A stretch of 64,000 nt of DNA from Halomonas halodenitrificans DSM 735 (GTDB lineage: Bacteria; Pseudomonadota; Gammaproteobacteria; Pseudomonadales; Halomonadaceae), in assembly GCF_000620045.1 (NCBI RefSeq), contig NZ_KK211060.1, positions 32,987 through 96,986 on the forward strand. Reading direction: 5' to 3'. Numbering within the stretch: the first letter of the stretch is position 1; every line of letters starts with the position of its first letter. The translations under genes were made by a program, and so were the position numbers. Shown in pieces: positions 25,447-32,150 of the stretch. Below the pieces are notes generated by a model. That model made no database searches, was not told the DNA's origin, and worked only from the letters and a program-made list of their open reading frames with translations.

Positions 25447-26244
25447 ATGACAACGCGTTTCATTCTTCACGGCACCCTGGCGTGTGCCCTGGCGCTCACC
25501 TCGGCCGGCGCCTGGGCCGACCACACCGAGGTCAACCCCAATATCACCGAGATCAAGCCGGGTGACAGCGTCCAGGCGGCACGCCTGCCCGACAACATCT
25601 ACCTGCGCACCGAGGATGACCCGGATGACATCATCTGGGATCGACTGCCGATGTATCGCACCGAGCTGTTCGTGGCGCCGCCGGTCCATCAATCGGTCAA
25701 GCTGCGCTTCGACGAGGGCGCCAGCCGCAGCAAGCACCTCTACTTCCAGGTCGCTCGCTCCAGCGAACGCTTCCATGTTCGGCTGCAGTGGAAGGATCAC
25801 AGCCAGGACACCGCAACCACCGTGGACAGCTTCCGTGACGGGGTGGCCATCCAGTACGCCATCGGCGATACCGACACCTCCTACATGATGGGATCGGGCC
25901 CGGATAATCCCGTCAACATCTGGTACTGGCGAGCCGATGACGCGGACCGGGTCGAGAACCTCGCCGCCGGCGGTTACCGCAGCACCACGACTCTCGACGA
26001 GCAACCCGTCACGGGGATAGGCGCCTACTATCCCGATGCCATCGAGCAGGACAGCATGTGGCGGGTGGTGATGTCGCGCCCCCTGGCGGCCGGCGGCGAG
26101 TACGATGTGGGCCTCGAGCGCGAGCAGGTTCCGATCGCCTTCGCCGTCTGGCAGGGTAGCGACAACGAACGCGACGGCAACAAGCGTGTCACCCATACCT
26201 GGATTCTGCTGGATACCGGTCTCGACAACGATACCGGCAACTAA
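25447..26244 (+). CDS. Molybdoenzyme haem-b gamma subunit (ethylbenzene-dehydrogenase type)
   Basis: A 265-residue periplasmic protein with a Sec signal (cut about residue 24, AWA-DHTE). It belongs to the family of DdhC/SerC/ClrC/EbdC. The two expected axial haem ligands are visible: Met147 or Met148 in SYMMGSGPDNPVNIWYWRAD and Lys246 in ERDGNKRVTHTW. It replaces the membrane subunit NarI, so the complex is soluble in the periplasm and exchanges electrons with a carrier such as a c-type cytochrome. The ATG at 25447 with GAGGAGA upstream is preferred over an earlier in-frame start inside the chaperone gene. Confidence 0.87.
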   Translation: MTTRFILHGTLACALALTSAGAWADHTEVNPNITEIKPGDSVQAARLPDNIYLRTEDDPDDIIWDRLPMYRTELFVAPPVHQSVKLRFDEGASRSKHLYFQVARSSERFHVRLQWKDHSQDTATTVDSFRDGVAIQYAIGDTDTSYMMGSGPDNPVNIWYWRADDADRVENLAAGGYRSTTTLDEQPVTGIGAYYPDAIEQDSMWRVVMSRPLAAGGEYDVGLEREQVPIAFAVWQGSDNERDGNKRVTHTWILLDTGLDNDTGN

Positions 26245-26257
26245 GGAGTTACCGCCG

Positions 26258-27382
26258 ATGTCAGTTTCCCACTTTCCCCCTCAGGATCCGCTGGCGCTGG
26301 CGCCCGAAGATTGCGGTCGCGGTCATGCCTGCCAGTTCTGCCCGGACGAGACGACCTGCGGGCTGGAGAAGGGGCATCATGAAAAGCAGCTGCTCGAGTC
26401 GCGCCTGGCGAGCATCGGTCAGATCATCATGGTGATGGCCAACAAGGGCGGCGTGGGGAAGAGCACCGTCTCGGCCAATGTCGCCGCCGGCCTTGCCGCC
26501 AGTGGCTACCGCGTCGGCATCGCCGATGCCGATATCCACGGCCCCAACCAGAGCCGCTTCTTCGGCTTCGTCGGCGAGCGCGTGCGCCTCGATGAGCGTG
26601 GCCTCGGCCCCCGGGCCTTTCGCACCGAGGGCATCGACCATCCCATCCGGGTGGGCTCCCTGGCCTTCATGATGGAGAGTGACGACACCCCCATCGTATG
26701 GCGGGATGCCTACAAGCACGACTTCATGCACCACCTGGTCGGCTCGTTCGACTGGGGTCCGCTGGACTTTCTGGTGATCGACATGCCGCCGGGTACCGGC
26801 AACGAGCTGATCACCCTGGCCGACCTGCTCGAGGGGCACGACGTGGCGGCCCTGTTGGCCACCACGCCCCAGGAGGTGGCGCTGATGGACAGCCTCAAGG
26901 CGGTGCGCTTCTGCCAGGAGCGCGGCATGCCGCTGCTCGGCGTCGTGGAGAACATGGCCGGTGTCACCTGCCCGCACTGCGGAGGCGAATTTCACCTCTT
27001 CCCGCGTGCTCACCTGGCCGCGGCACTGGCCGAGGTCGGCGTGGACTCCCTGGCACAGATTCCCCTTTCGCCGGCCCTGGCCACCGGTTCCGATAGCGGG
27101 CGCCCCATCGTGCTCGATGATCCTCGAGGCATCGAGGCTCGCGCCTTCTCACCGGTGGTGGAGGCGTGTATCGCCCATGCCCGTGAGGCCTTTGCCGCCG
27201 CCGCCGCGGATTCCCTGCAGACACTGAGCCAGCATCCGTCGATGTCCGATGGCCTGTCCGATGACCTGGAGACGGCACTGGCGGATGTTCCCGACGAACA
27301 GCGCGACGCCCTGCGTGCGGAGCTGGGTGCCCTGCTCGGCGCCGGTGGGGCCTCCTTCCCGGACGACGACGCTTCCCGCTAG
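26258..27382 (+). CDS. Mrp/NBP35-like P-loop ATPase with N-terminal cysteine motif
   Basis: A 374-residue ATPase of the Mrp/ApbC/NBP35 family with deviant Walker A KGGVGKST (near residue 65), Walker B FLVIDMPPGTG and a C-terminal CPHCGG pair that binds a bridging Fe-S cluster. Unlike ordinary bacterial Mrp it has an N-terminal C-x5-C-x2-C-x5-C motif (within residues 19 to 39), close to the ferredoxin-like motif of eukaryotic NBP35 (C-x13-C-x2-C-x5-C). The tail after residue 320 is acidic and low in complexity. It lies 13 bases after the gamma gene, so it may deliver Fe-S clusters to the beta or alpha subunit; that is inference. Confidence 0.85.
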   Translation: MSVSHFPPQDPLALAPEDCGRGHACQFCPDETTCGLEKGHHEKQLLESRLASIGQIIMVMANKGGVGKSTVSANVAAGLAASGYRVGIADADIHGPNQSRFFGFVGERVRLDERGLGPRAFRTEGIDHPIRVGSLAFMMESDDTPIVWRDAYKHDFMHHLVGSFDWGPLDFLVIDMPPGTGNELITLADLLEGHDVAALLATTPQEVALMDSLKAVRFCQERGMPLLGVVENMAGVTCPHCGGEFHLFPRAHLAAALAEVGVDSLAQIPLSPALATGSDSGRPIVLDDPRGIEARAFSPVVEACIAHAREAFAAAAADSLQTLSQHPSMSDGLSDDLETALADVPDEQRDALRAELGALLGAGGASFPDDDASR

Positions 27383-27427
27383 CCGCTACGCCCGCACCAC
27401 ATCACTCATTCACGAGGACGCTACACC

Positions 27428-29296
27428 ATGACCCAGGCCCGCCATGGCGACACTCCCCAGGTCGATCGCCGCCGCTTCTTCAGTCAGCTGTTCGACGGCG
27501 CCAGGTCACGAACGCCCCAGCGTGCCCCCTGGCGCCGGGTGCCCGAGGTCGGGGCGGGTGACGGGGATGTGCTCTGGTCGGGCTGGGCCGGTGACGGCGA
27601 GGTGTTCGTGGTCGGCGACGAGGGCATGGTACTGCGCTATACCGGCGCCCCCGACGCCGCCGGGAAGCAGTGGGAGCCCATGAGCGTGCCCACCAACCTG
27701 CCGCTGCACGGCCTCTGGGGGCCGAGCCCCGACCGTCTGATCGCGGTGGGCTGGATGGGAACCATCCTGCATTTCGACGGCGCCGAGTGGCACCTGCAGC
27801 GCGGTGGCATCGTCGATGACCAGGGGCGCTTCGCCCCCTGCAGCGAAAACACCCCGCTCTTCGCCATCGACGGCAACGCCGCGGGCGAGGCCTGGGCGGT
27901 GGGCGATGACGGCATGATCCTTCACCACGACGGCGACGAGTGGCATCAGGAGACGAGCCCGACACGCATCAATCTACGCGCCGTGGCCTGTGCCCCCAAC
28001 GGCACCGTCTACGCCGCCGGTGGCGAGGGCACGGTACTCCAGCGCGACCCGGAGGGCGACTGGCGGGCACTGGACTGCCCCCTGAGCTCGGGATTCCAGG
28101 CGATGCTGCTGCTGGGAGACGATGAACTGCTGCTGGGCGGCGGACGCTACTTCGTCGACCAGGGAGGCTTTCGCGGGGAGCTGGTGCGCTACCGCCACGG
28201 CGAGTTCCAGGCGCTGACCTTCGATACGCCGATGCCGCGCCTGCGCGCGCTGAAGGCCTACAAGGATGGCGTGCTGATCGTCGGCGATCAGGGTCATCTC
28301 TACTACTTCAAGGCGCTGCGTCTCGATCGCCTGGAGAGCAACAGTCATCATGACCTGATGGACATCATCACGCTACCCACCGGCGAGGCCCTGGCGGTGG
28401 GTGATTTCGGCACCATCATGACCGCCGCCCCCGATTTCACCGCTGCCCTGGCGCCCCCGCCGGCGGCTCCGCAGTCGAGCCCCTGGACCGCCATGACCTC
28501 ACCCACCGCCAACCAGCTGTGGGGCATTCACGAAGCCAGTGACGGCACCTGCTATGCCTGCGGCGAGGCGGGCACCGTGCTGCGGCTCGACGCGGATGGC
28601 TGGCGCGCCCTGCCCGCCCCCAGCGAACTCGCGGTGCATTGCCTCTGGGACAGCGGTAACGGGCTGTTTGCCGCCGGACAGCTCGGCCGCATCTACCGCT
28701 TCGATGGCAGTCGCTGGCAACTGCATTTCGATCTGCATCTCGACCTCACGATTCTCTCCCTGTGGGGTACCGGCCCCGACTCGATCTACGCGGCCGGCGA
28801 TGAGGGCCTGATTCTTCACTTCGATGGCCTGGGCTGGAAGCGCATGCCCAGCGGCACTCAATCGGCGCTCTACAGCCTCCACGGCTGGGACGATCGGCAC
28901 CTGCTGGCGGTCGGCGATTTCGGCCTGGTGCTGCGCTACAACGGCAAGGAGTGGGGCGAGTTCAACGTCGGCACGGAGAACTTTCTGTATGGCGTCTGGG
29001 GATCGGCGCTGGATGATATCTACGCCGTGGGACTGTCGGGTACCCTGGCACACTTCAACGGCCAGCGCTGGCAGCTTCAGGCGACCCGCCTGCGCGATGA
29101 CCTGCTGGGACTGGCCGGCACCCCGGCCGCCGGCACTTTTGCGGTGGGCACCCGGGGGCGCATCCTGCGCCTGGAAGAGGGCCAGTGGCTGACCGAGCCC
29201 AGCGGCAGTGATGTCGGCCTGCGCGCCATCTGTGCCACCCGGGGTGGCGACGTCTATGCCGTGGGCGATCGCGGCACGATCCTGCGCCGTGATTAA
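27428..29296 (+). CDS. YCF48-like beta-propeller protein of the molybdoenzyme operon
   Basis: A 622-residue protein built of about a dozen repeats of the type AVGDxGxIxxxDGxxW (for example AVGDDGMILHHDGDEW, AAGDEGLILHFDGLGW, AVGDFGLVLRYNGKEW). This suggests one or two beta-propellers related to the photosystem assembly factor YCF48/BNR group. The N terminus has QVDRRRFFSQLFDG, a twin-arginine-like motif, but no hydrophobic stretch follows, so export is doubtful. It is the last gene of the operon, 45 bases after the ATPase. An assembly or scaffold role for the oxidoreductase is likely by analogy, but no function is known. Confidence 0.7.
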   Translation: MTQARHGDTPQVDRRRFFSQLFDGARSRTPQRAPWRRVPEVGAGDGDVLWSGWAGDGEVFVVGDEGMVLRYTGAPDAAGKQWEPMSVPTNLPLHGLWGPSPDRLIAVGWMGTILHFDGAEWHLQRGGIVDDQGRFAPCSENTPLFAIDGNAAGEAWAVGDDGMILHHDGDEWHQETSPTRINLRAVACAPNGTVYAAGGEGTVLQRDPEGDWRALDCPLSSGFQAMLLLGDDELLLGGGRYFVDQGGFRGELVRYRHGEFQALTFDTPMPRLRALKAYKDGVLIVGDQGHLYYFKALRLDRLESNSHHDLMDIITLPTGEALAVGDFGTIMTAAPDFTAALAPPPAAPQSSPWTAMTSPTANQLWGIHEASDGTCYACGEAGTVLRLDADGWRALPAPSELAVHCLWDSGNGLFAAGQLGRIYRFDGSRWQLHFDLHLDLTILSLWGTGPDSIYAAGDEGLILHFDGLGWKRMPSGTQSALYSLHGWDDRHLLAVGDFGLVLRYNGKEWGEFNVGTENFLYGVWGSALDDIYAVGLSGTLAHFNGQRWQLQATRLRDDLLGLAGTPAAGTFAVGTRGRILRLEEGQWLTEPSGSDVGLRAICATRGGDVYAVGDRGTILRRD

Positions 29297-29342
29297 TCGA
29301 GTGCCAGTCCCTTCTCGCTATGACATGGAGAGATAGCGGAGC

Positions 29343-29707
29343 GGCCGGCAAGCGCGAGCACCTGCATCGCCACCAGCTGCGGATGACCGAGCGTGACGCG
29401 ACCCGGGACGCCATCGAGCGAGACCACACCCGACCACCTGAGGGGCCTCTGGCTGCACTGGCGAGACTGGCACCGCTACCGCGACGGCGGAACCCACGCC
29501 TCGCAAATCGCCAAGCCCCACTGGCTCGCCCTGCCCCGCCCCGAGCACCTGCTGGCCCTGCGCGAGCTGGACGCCCAGCTCAGCGCGCACTTTCACCGCC
29601 ACACGGCCCCGCTACAGCTCGCCCTGTGGCACCCCGACGCCGGCTGGCAACGCATCTTCGTCGTCGCCGGCGGCTGGCCCCGGCAGATCCCACTGCCGCC
29701 GAGGGCA
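29343..29707 (+). pseudogene. Decayed duplicate of the DUF1853 gene 3' end
   Basis: Bases 29343-29392 are nearly identical to the DUF1853 segment near 19966-20015 (KREHLHRHQLRMTER). After an internal loss of roughly 100 bases and a frame change, the copy resumes with PDHLRGLWLHWRDWHRYRDG and runs to PRQIPLPPR, the normal C-terminal end. It cannot make a whole protein. It is followed at once by GGGGTC palindromes. The last part recurs once more after hipA at 31560-31646. Confidence 0.85.
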
Positions 29708-29712
29708 TCAGA

Positions 29713-29767
29713 TGGGGTCAGACCCCCAACCCCTGGGGTCTGACCCCAACTCCCGAGGTCTGACCCC
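29713..29767. repeat. GGGGTC palindromes after the DUF1853 fragment
   Basis: Two full palindromes and one shortened copy (GAGGTCTGACCCC) in 55 bases. The junction GCATCAGATGGGGTC also occurs after the second DUF1853 fragment at 31640, so fragment and palindrome moved as one block. Confidence 0.85.
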
Positions 29768-29907
29768 AAGAGGCTCCTCATGGAGTCTCGATAACACGGT
29801 AGGAGGGAGGCTCTGCCTCGCGACTGGCGTCGCCAGGTGCCCCGGCAAGGCCGCCGATCTGGGTGGCGTCACCCAAGGGATGCCTAGCGATAGTTACCCT
29901 TTATAGT

Positions 29908-29980
29908 TATCCTTGATAGAGGATAAAATATAATTATCCGCTGCAAAGGATAAACCCTTTATTATCCGCCATAGAGGATA
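29908..29980 (+). promoter_or_regulatory. Three HipB operators and the hipBA promoter
   Basis: Three perfect TATCC-N8-GGATA sites, the exact consensus known for E. coli HipB, lie at 29908-29925, 29935-29952 and 29963-29980, with centres 27 and 28 bp apart. A perfect TATAAT -10 box (29929-29934) sits between the first two, and the third ends 3 bases before the hipB ATG. Bound HipB/HipA would block RNA polymerase, giving autorepression. A degenerate fourth half-site (TTACCC) lies just upstream. Confidence 0.88.
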
Positions 29981-29982
29981 AA

Positions 29983-30243
29983 ATGAAGATCACGTCTCCG
30001 GACATGCTTTCGCAAGCCTTAAAGAACGCGAGGCGGGAGCAACAACTGACACAGAACACCACCGCGGAGCTGGCCGGGATCAAGCAGGCGACCGTATCCG
30101 GGTTCGAGAACCATCCAGAGCGAAGCCAGATCGAAACACTCTTCAAACTGCTCTCGGCGCTGGAGCTCGAGCTGTACGTTGGCGATCGCGAGTCAACCGT
30201 TGGTATCACGGGCAATGACGAAGGCTGGGATCAAGAATGGTGA
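29983..30243 (+). CDS. hipB: HipB antitoxin, XRE-type repressor
   Basis: An 86-residue protein with a helix-turn-helix (SQALKNARREQQLTQNTTAELAGIKQATVSGFENHPERSQIETLFKLLSALELEL), close in length to E. coli HipB (88 residues), and with the same WDQEW-like C-terminal tail that in E. coli ends in a Trp. It binds its own operators upstream and neutralises HipA. The ATG lies 2 bases after the third operator, and the stop overlaps the hipA start by 7 bases. The local DNA is clearly richer in AT than the neighbours, which suggests acquisition. Confidence 0.88.
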   Translation: MKITSPDMLSQALKNARREQQLTQNTTAELAGIKQATVSGFENHPERSQIETLFKLLSALELELYVGDRESTVGITGNDEGWDQEW

Positions 30244-31550
30244 GCTCGACGAATCTAAGCGTCGCGATGAATGGGGTGAAGGTCGGGACCCTGAGCTTAG
30301 CTCGTTCTGGTGCCATGATCTTTCAATACCGGCCGGAATGGCTTAAGCGCCCCGGCGCCCGGGCCATCTCCTTATCGCTGCCACTGACCACGGCACCGTA
30401 CCGAGGCGAGGCCGTCTACAATTTCTTCGACAACCTGCTTCCGGACTCGGAGGCGATACGCGCCCGCATGCAGGCACAGTTTCAGGTCCCAACCCGGCAT
30501 CCGTTCGACCTGCTGGCCAGCATTGGTCGCGACTGTGTCGGCGCCATCCAGCTCTATCCGTGCGACATGACGATGCCAAGCGTACGGCATGTATCCGCCG
30601 AGCCGCTAGATGAGCATGCTATCGAGGCACTGTTGGCGGGGTACCAGGACGCACCGCTGGGAATGGCTCGAAATCAGGATTTCCGCATCTCGCTGGCGGG
30701 GGCCCAGGAAAAGACCGCCTTGCTCTGGTATCAAGAAACATGGCAACGCCCCACGGGCAGTACGCCGACCAGTCATATCTTCAAGCTGCCGATCGGCTTT
30801 CTAGATCACAGCAATATCGATCTGCGGCAGAGCGGCGAAAACGAGTGGCTCTGCCTTCAACTGCTGGAAGCCTTTGGTATGCCCGTGGCACAGGCCAAAC
30901 TCGCACAATTCGGCACACAACAGGTACTCGTTGTCGAACGATTTGACCGGCGATGGTCGGAAGACGGCTCCTGGCTCATGCGCCTCCCTCAGGAAGATTT
31001 CTGCCAGGCGCTGGGCGTGGCCCCAGCACTGAAGTATGAAAGCGATGGCGGCCCCGGCATCCCTGACGCTCTGCGGCTATTGCGCGGCTCTCAGCAAGCC
31101 AGGCGGGACCAGGAACTCTTCTTCAAGGCGCAACTACTATTCTGGGTATTAGCCGCTATCGACGGCCATGCCAAAAACTTCAGCCTGTTCCTCGAGCCGG
31201 GCAGCGCTTATCGGATGACGCCACTATATGATGTTATATCGGCCTACCCTCTCATGCGCCAAGGCAGCTTGGCGCCCGAGAGAGCCAAGATGGCAATGGC
31301 TGTGAAGGGCAAGAACCGACATTACCGTTGGGCGAGGGTGGAGCCGAGGCATTTTATCCATACCGCAAACCAAGCGGGGTTCTCCATTGATCGAGCCACC
31401 GCAGCGATTCAAGATATTGTCGAGCGAGCAGGCAGGATCATCACTGATATCGATGGCCGTCTGCCTGATGACTTTCCTGCGAGCACTAGCGACCCCATTT
31501 TCGAAGGTATTCTCCAGCAAGCGGCAAGGCTTGAGGACTTTCTCGCTTAG
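30237..31550 (+). CDS. hipA: HipA toxin kinase (E. coli type)
   Basis: A 437-residue HipA kinase (440 in E. coli). The catalytic residues align at the same numbers as in E. coli: D309 and K313 in IDGHAKNFS, D332 in PLYDVIS. S152 in RISLAGAQEKT corresponds to the autophosphorylated S150. The known target of such kinases is glutamyl-tRNA synthetase, phosphorylated to trigger stringent response and persistence. It is coupled to hipB by a 7-base overlap. With its operators, the module is a complete and apparently intact E. coli-like hipBA, set between two copies of a DUF1853 gene tail. Confidence 0.92.
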   Translation: MVSSTNLSVAMNGVKVGTLSLARSGAMIFQYRPEWLKRPGARAISLSLPLTTAPYRGEAVYNFFDNLLPDSEAIRARMQAQFQVPTRHPFDLLASIGRDCVGAIQLYPCDMTMPSVRHVSAEPLDEHAIEALLAGYQDAPLGMARNQDFRISLAGAQEKTALLWYQETWQRPTGSTPTSHIFKLPIGFLDHSNIDLRQSGENEWLCLQLLEAFGMPVAQAKLAQFGTQQVLVVERFDRRWSEDGSWLMRLPQEDFCQALGVAPALKYESDGGPGIPDALRLLRGSQQARRDQELFFKAQLLFWVLAAIDGHAKNFSLFLEPGSAYRMTPLYDVISAYPLMRQGSLAPERAKMAMAVKGKNRHYRWARVEPRHFIHTANQAGFSIDRATAAIQDIVERAGRIITDIDGRLPDDFPASTSDPIFEGILQQAARLEDFLA

Positions 31551-31559
31551 CGAGCCTTT

Positions 31560-31646
31560 CCAGCGCCACACGGCCCCGCTACAGCTCGCCCTATGGCACC
31601 CCGACGCCGGCTGGCAACGCGTCTTCGTCGTCGCCGACGGCATCAG
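31560..31646 (+). pseudogene. Second DUF1853 3'-end fragment
   Basis: About 87 bases encode QRHTAPLQLALWHPDAGWQRVFVVAD, nearly identical to the fragment at 29594-29670 and followed by the same GCATCAGATGGGG junction into a palindrome. A short stretch (the PRQIPLPP codons) is missing. With the first fragment it forms a direct repeat on both sides of hipBA. Confidence 0.8.
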
Positions 31647-31648
31647 AT

Positions 31649-31661
31649 GGGGTCTGACCCC
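31649..31661. repeat. Single GGGGTC palindrome
   Basis: One perfect GGGGTCTGACCCC at the end of the DUF1853 fragment, 14 bases before the REP-like hairpin. Confidence 0.8.
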
Positions 31662-31675
31662 ATGAGGATGGTCGC

Positions 31676-31706
31676 GTAGGCCCGATAAGCCGAAGGCGCA
31701 TCGGGC
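31676..31706 (+). repeat. REP-like hairpin with GTAG head
   Basis: GTAG is followed by GCCCGAT...ATCGGGC with an inner GCC-GAA-GGC stem. A GTAG tetranucleotide next to an imperfect hairpin is the layout of REP sequences mobilised by RAYT (TnpA-REP) transposases, and this one resembles enterobacterial REPs. It is the only such copy I see in the window. Confidence 0.5.
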
Positions 31707-31719
31707 GTGGTATTGGCGC

Positions 31720-32021
31720 CCGCTCCATGATTGCCAAGCAGGCGATCGACGCACTTTATCGCATGCTTGGGCTGAATCCGACGCGGGAGCCGTCGTCCGA
31801 CCGCGGTCAGGGACAGGCGTTGCCCCGATAATAAGGCCTCGACACATGTTGCGAGGGCATTGAAGCGGGCTGAGTGCAACAGGGTGGCTGAAGTCGTCAG
31901 AATCCTGTGCAAGAATTGGGGCGTCTGCATGGGCTCCTCGGCATATTGTTTGTTTGGCGATTAACAACATGCCTGCCCATGCAGACTTTTTTCAATCCTA
32001 ATGTACTGATTTTCTTATTCT
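31720..32021 (-). mobile_element. IS10-like insertion sequence remnant with transposase N terminus
   Basis: From 31930 leftwards the reverse strand encodes MQTPQFLHRILTTSATLLHS... to KHAIKCVDRLLGN. This matches the N-terminal domain of IS4-family IS10-like transposases (IS10 has KHNIKRIDRLLGN). The reading then leaves the family near 31735, so the DDE catalytic core is gone. The tip and leader (31931-32021) include the same 12-bp inverted repeat seen at 1992-2055. It faces the copy at 1957-2066. Confidence 0.75.
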
Positions 32022-32120
32022 ATTCGTGGGGAGGCCTCAGGGTCTGACCCCAAGGGGCTCCCCCTAGCCGGTGGGGTCTGACCCCACCCCCTGGGGTCTG
32101 ACCCCATGTGGCTGACCCCA
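32022..32120. repeat. Flank repeat copy 3 with GGGGTC palindromes
   Basis: The 30-bp flank unit (32022-32051) leads into two perfect and two shortened GGGGTC palindromes. It lies between the IS remnant and the stop of the phospholipase-D gene. Confidence 0.82.
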
Positions 32121-32150
32121 GGGCTGCCGGCGGGTTTTACACCCGGGCAT

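Noticed and set aside
20880..26244. A respiratory nitrate reductase narGHJI operon
   Set aside because: The alpha subunit has a Tat signal and is much shorter than NarG, and the last subunit is a soluble haem-b protein with a Sec signal, not the membrane protein NarI.
31643..31930. A complete small protein of 95 residues
   Set aside because: The N-terminal two thirds match an IS10-like transposase start; the rest reads through REP-like and palindromic repeats, so it is a truncated pseudogene.
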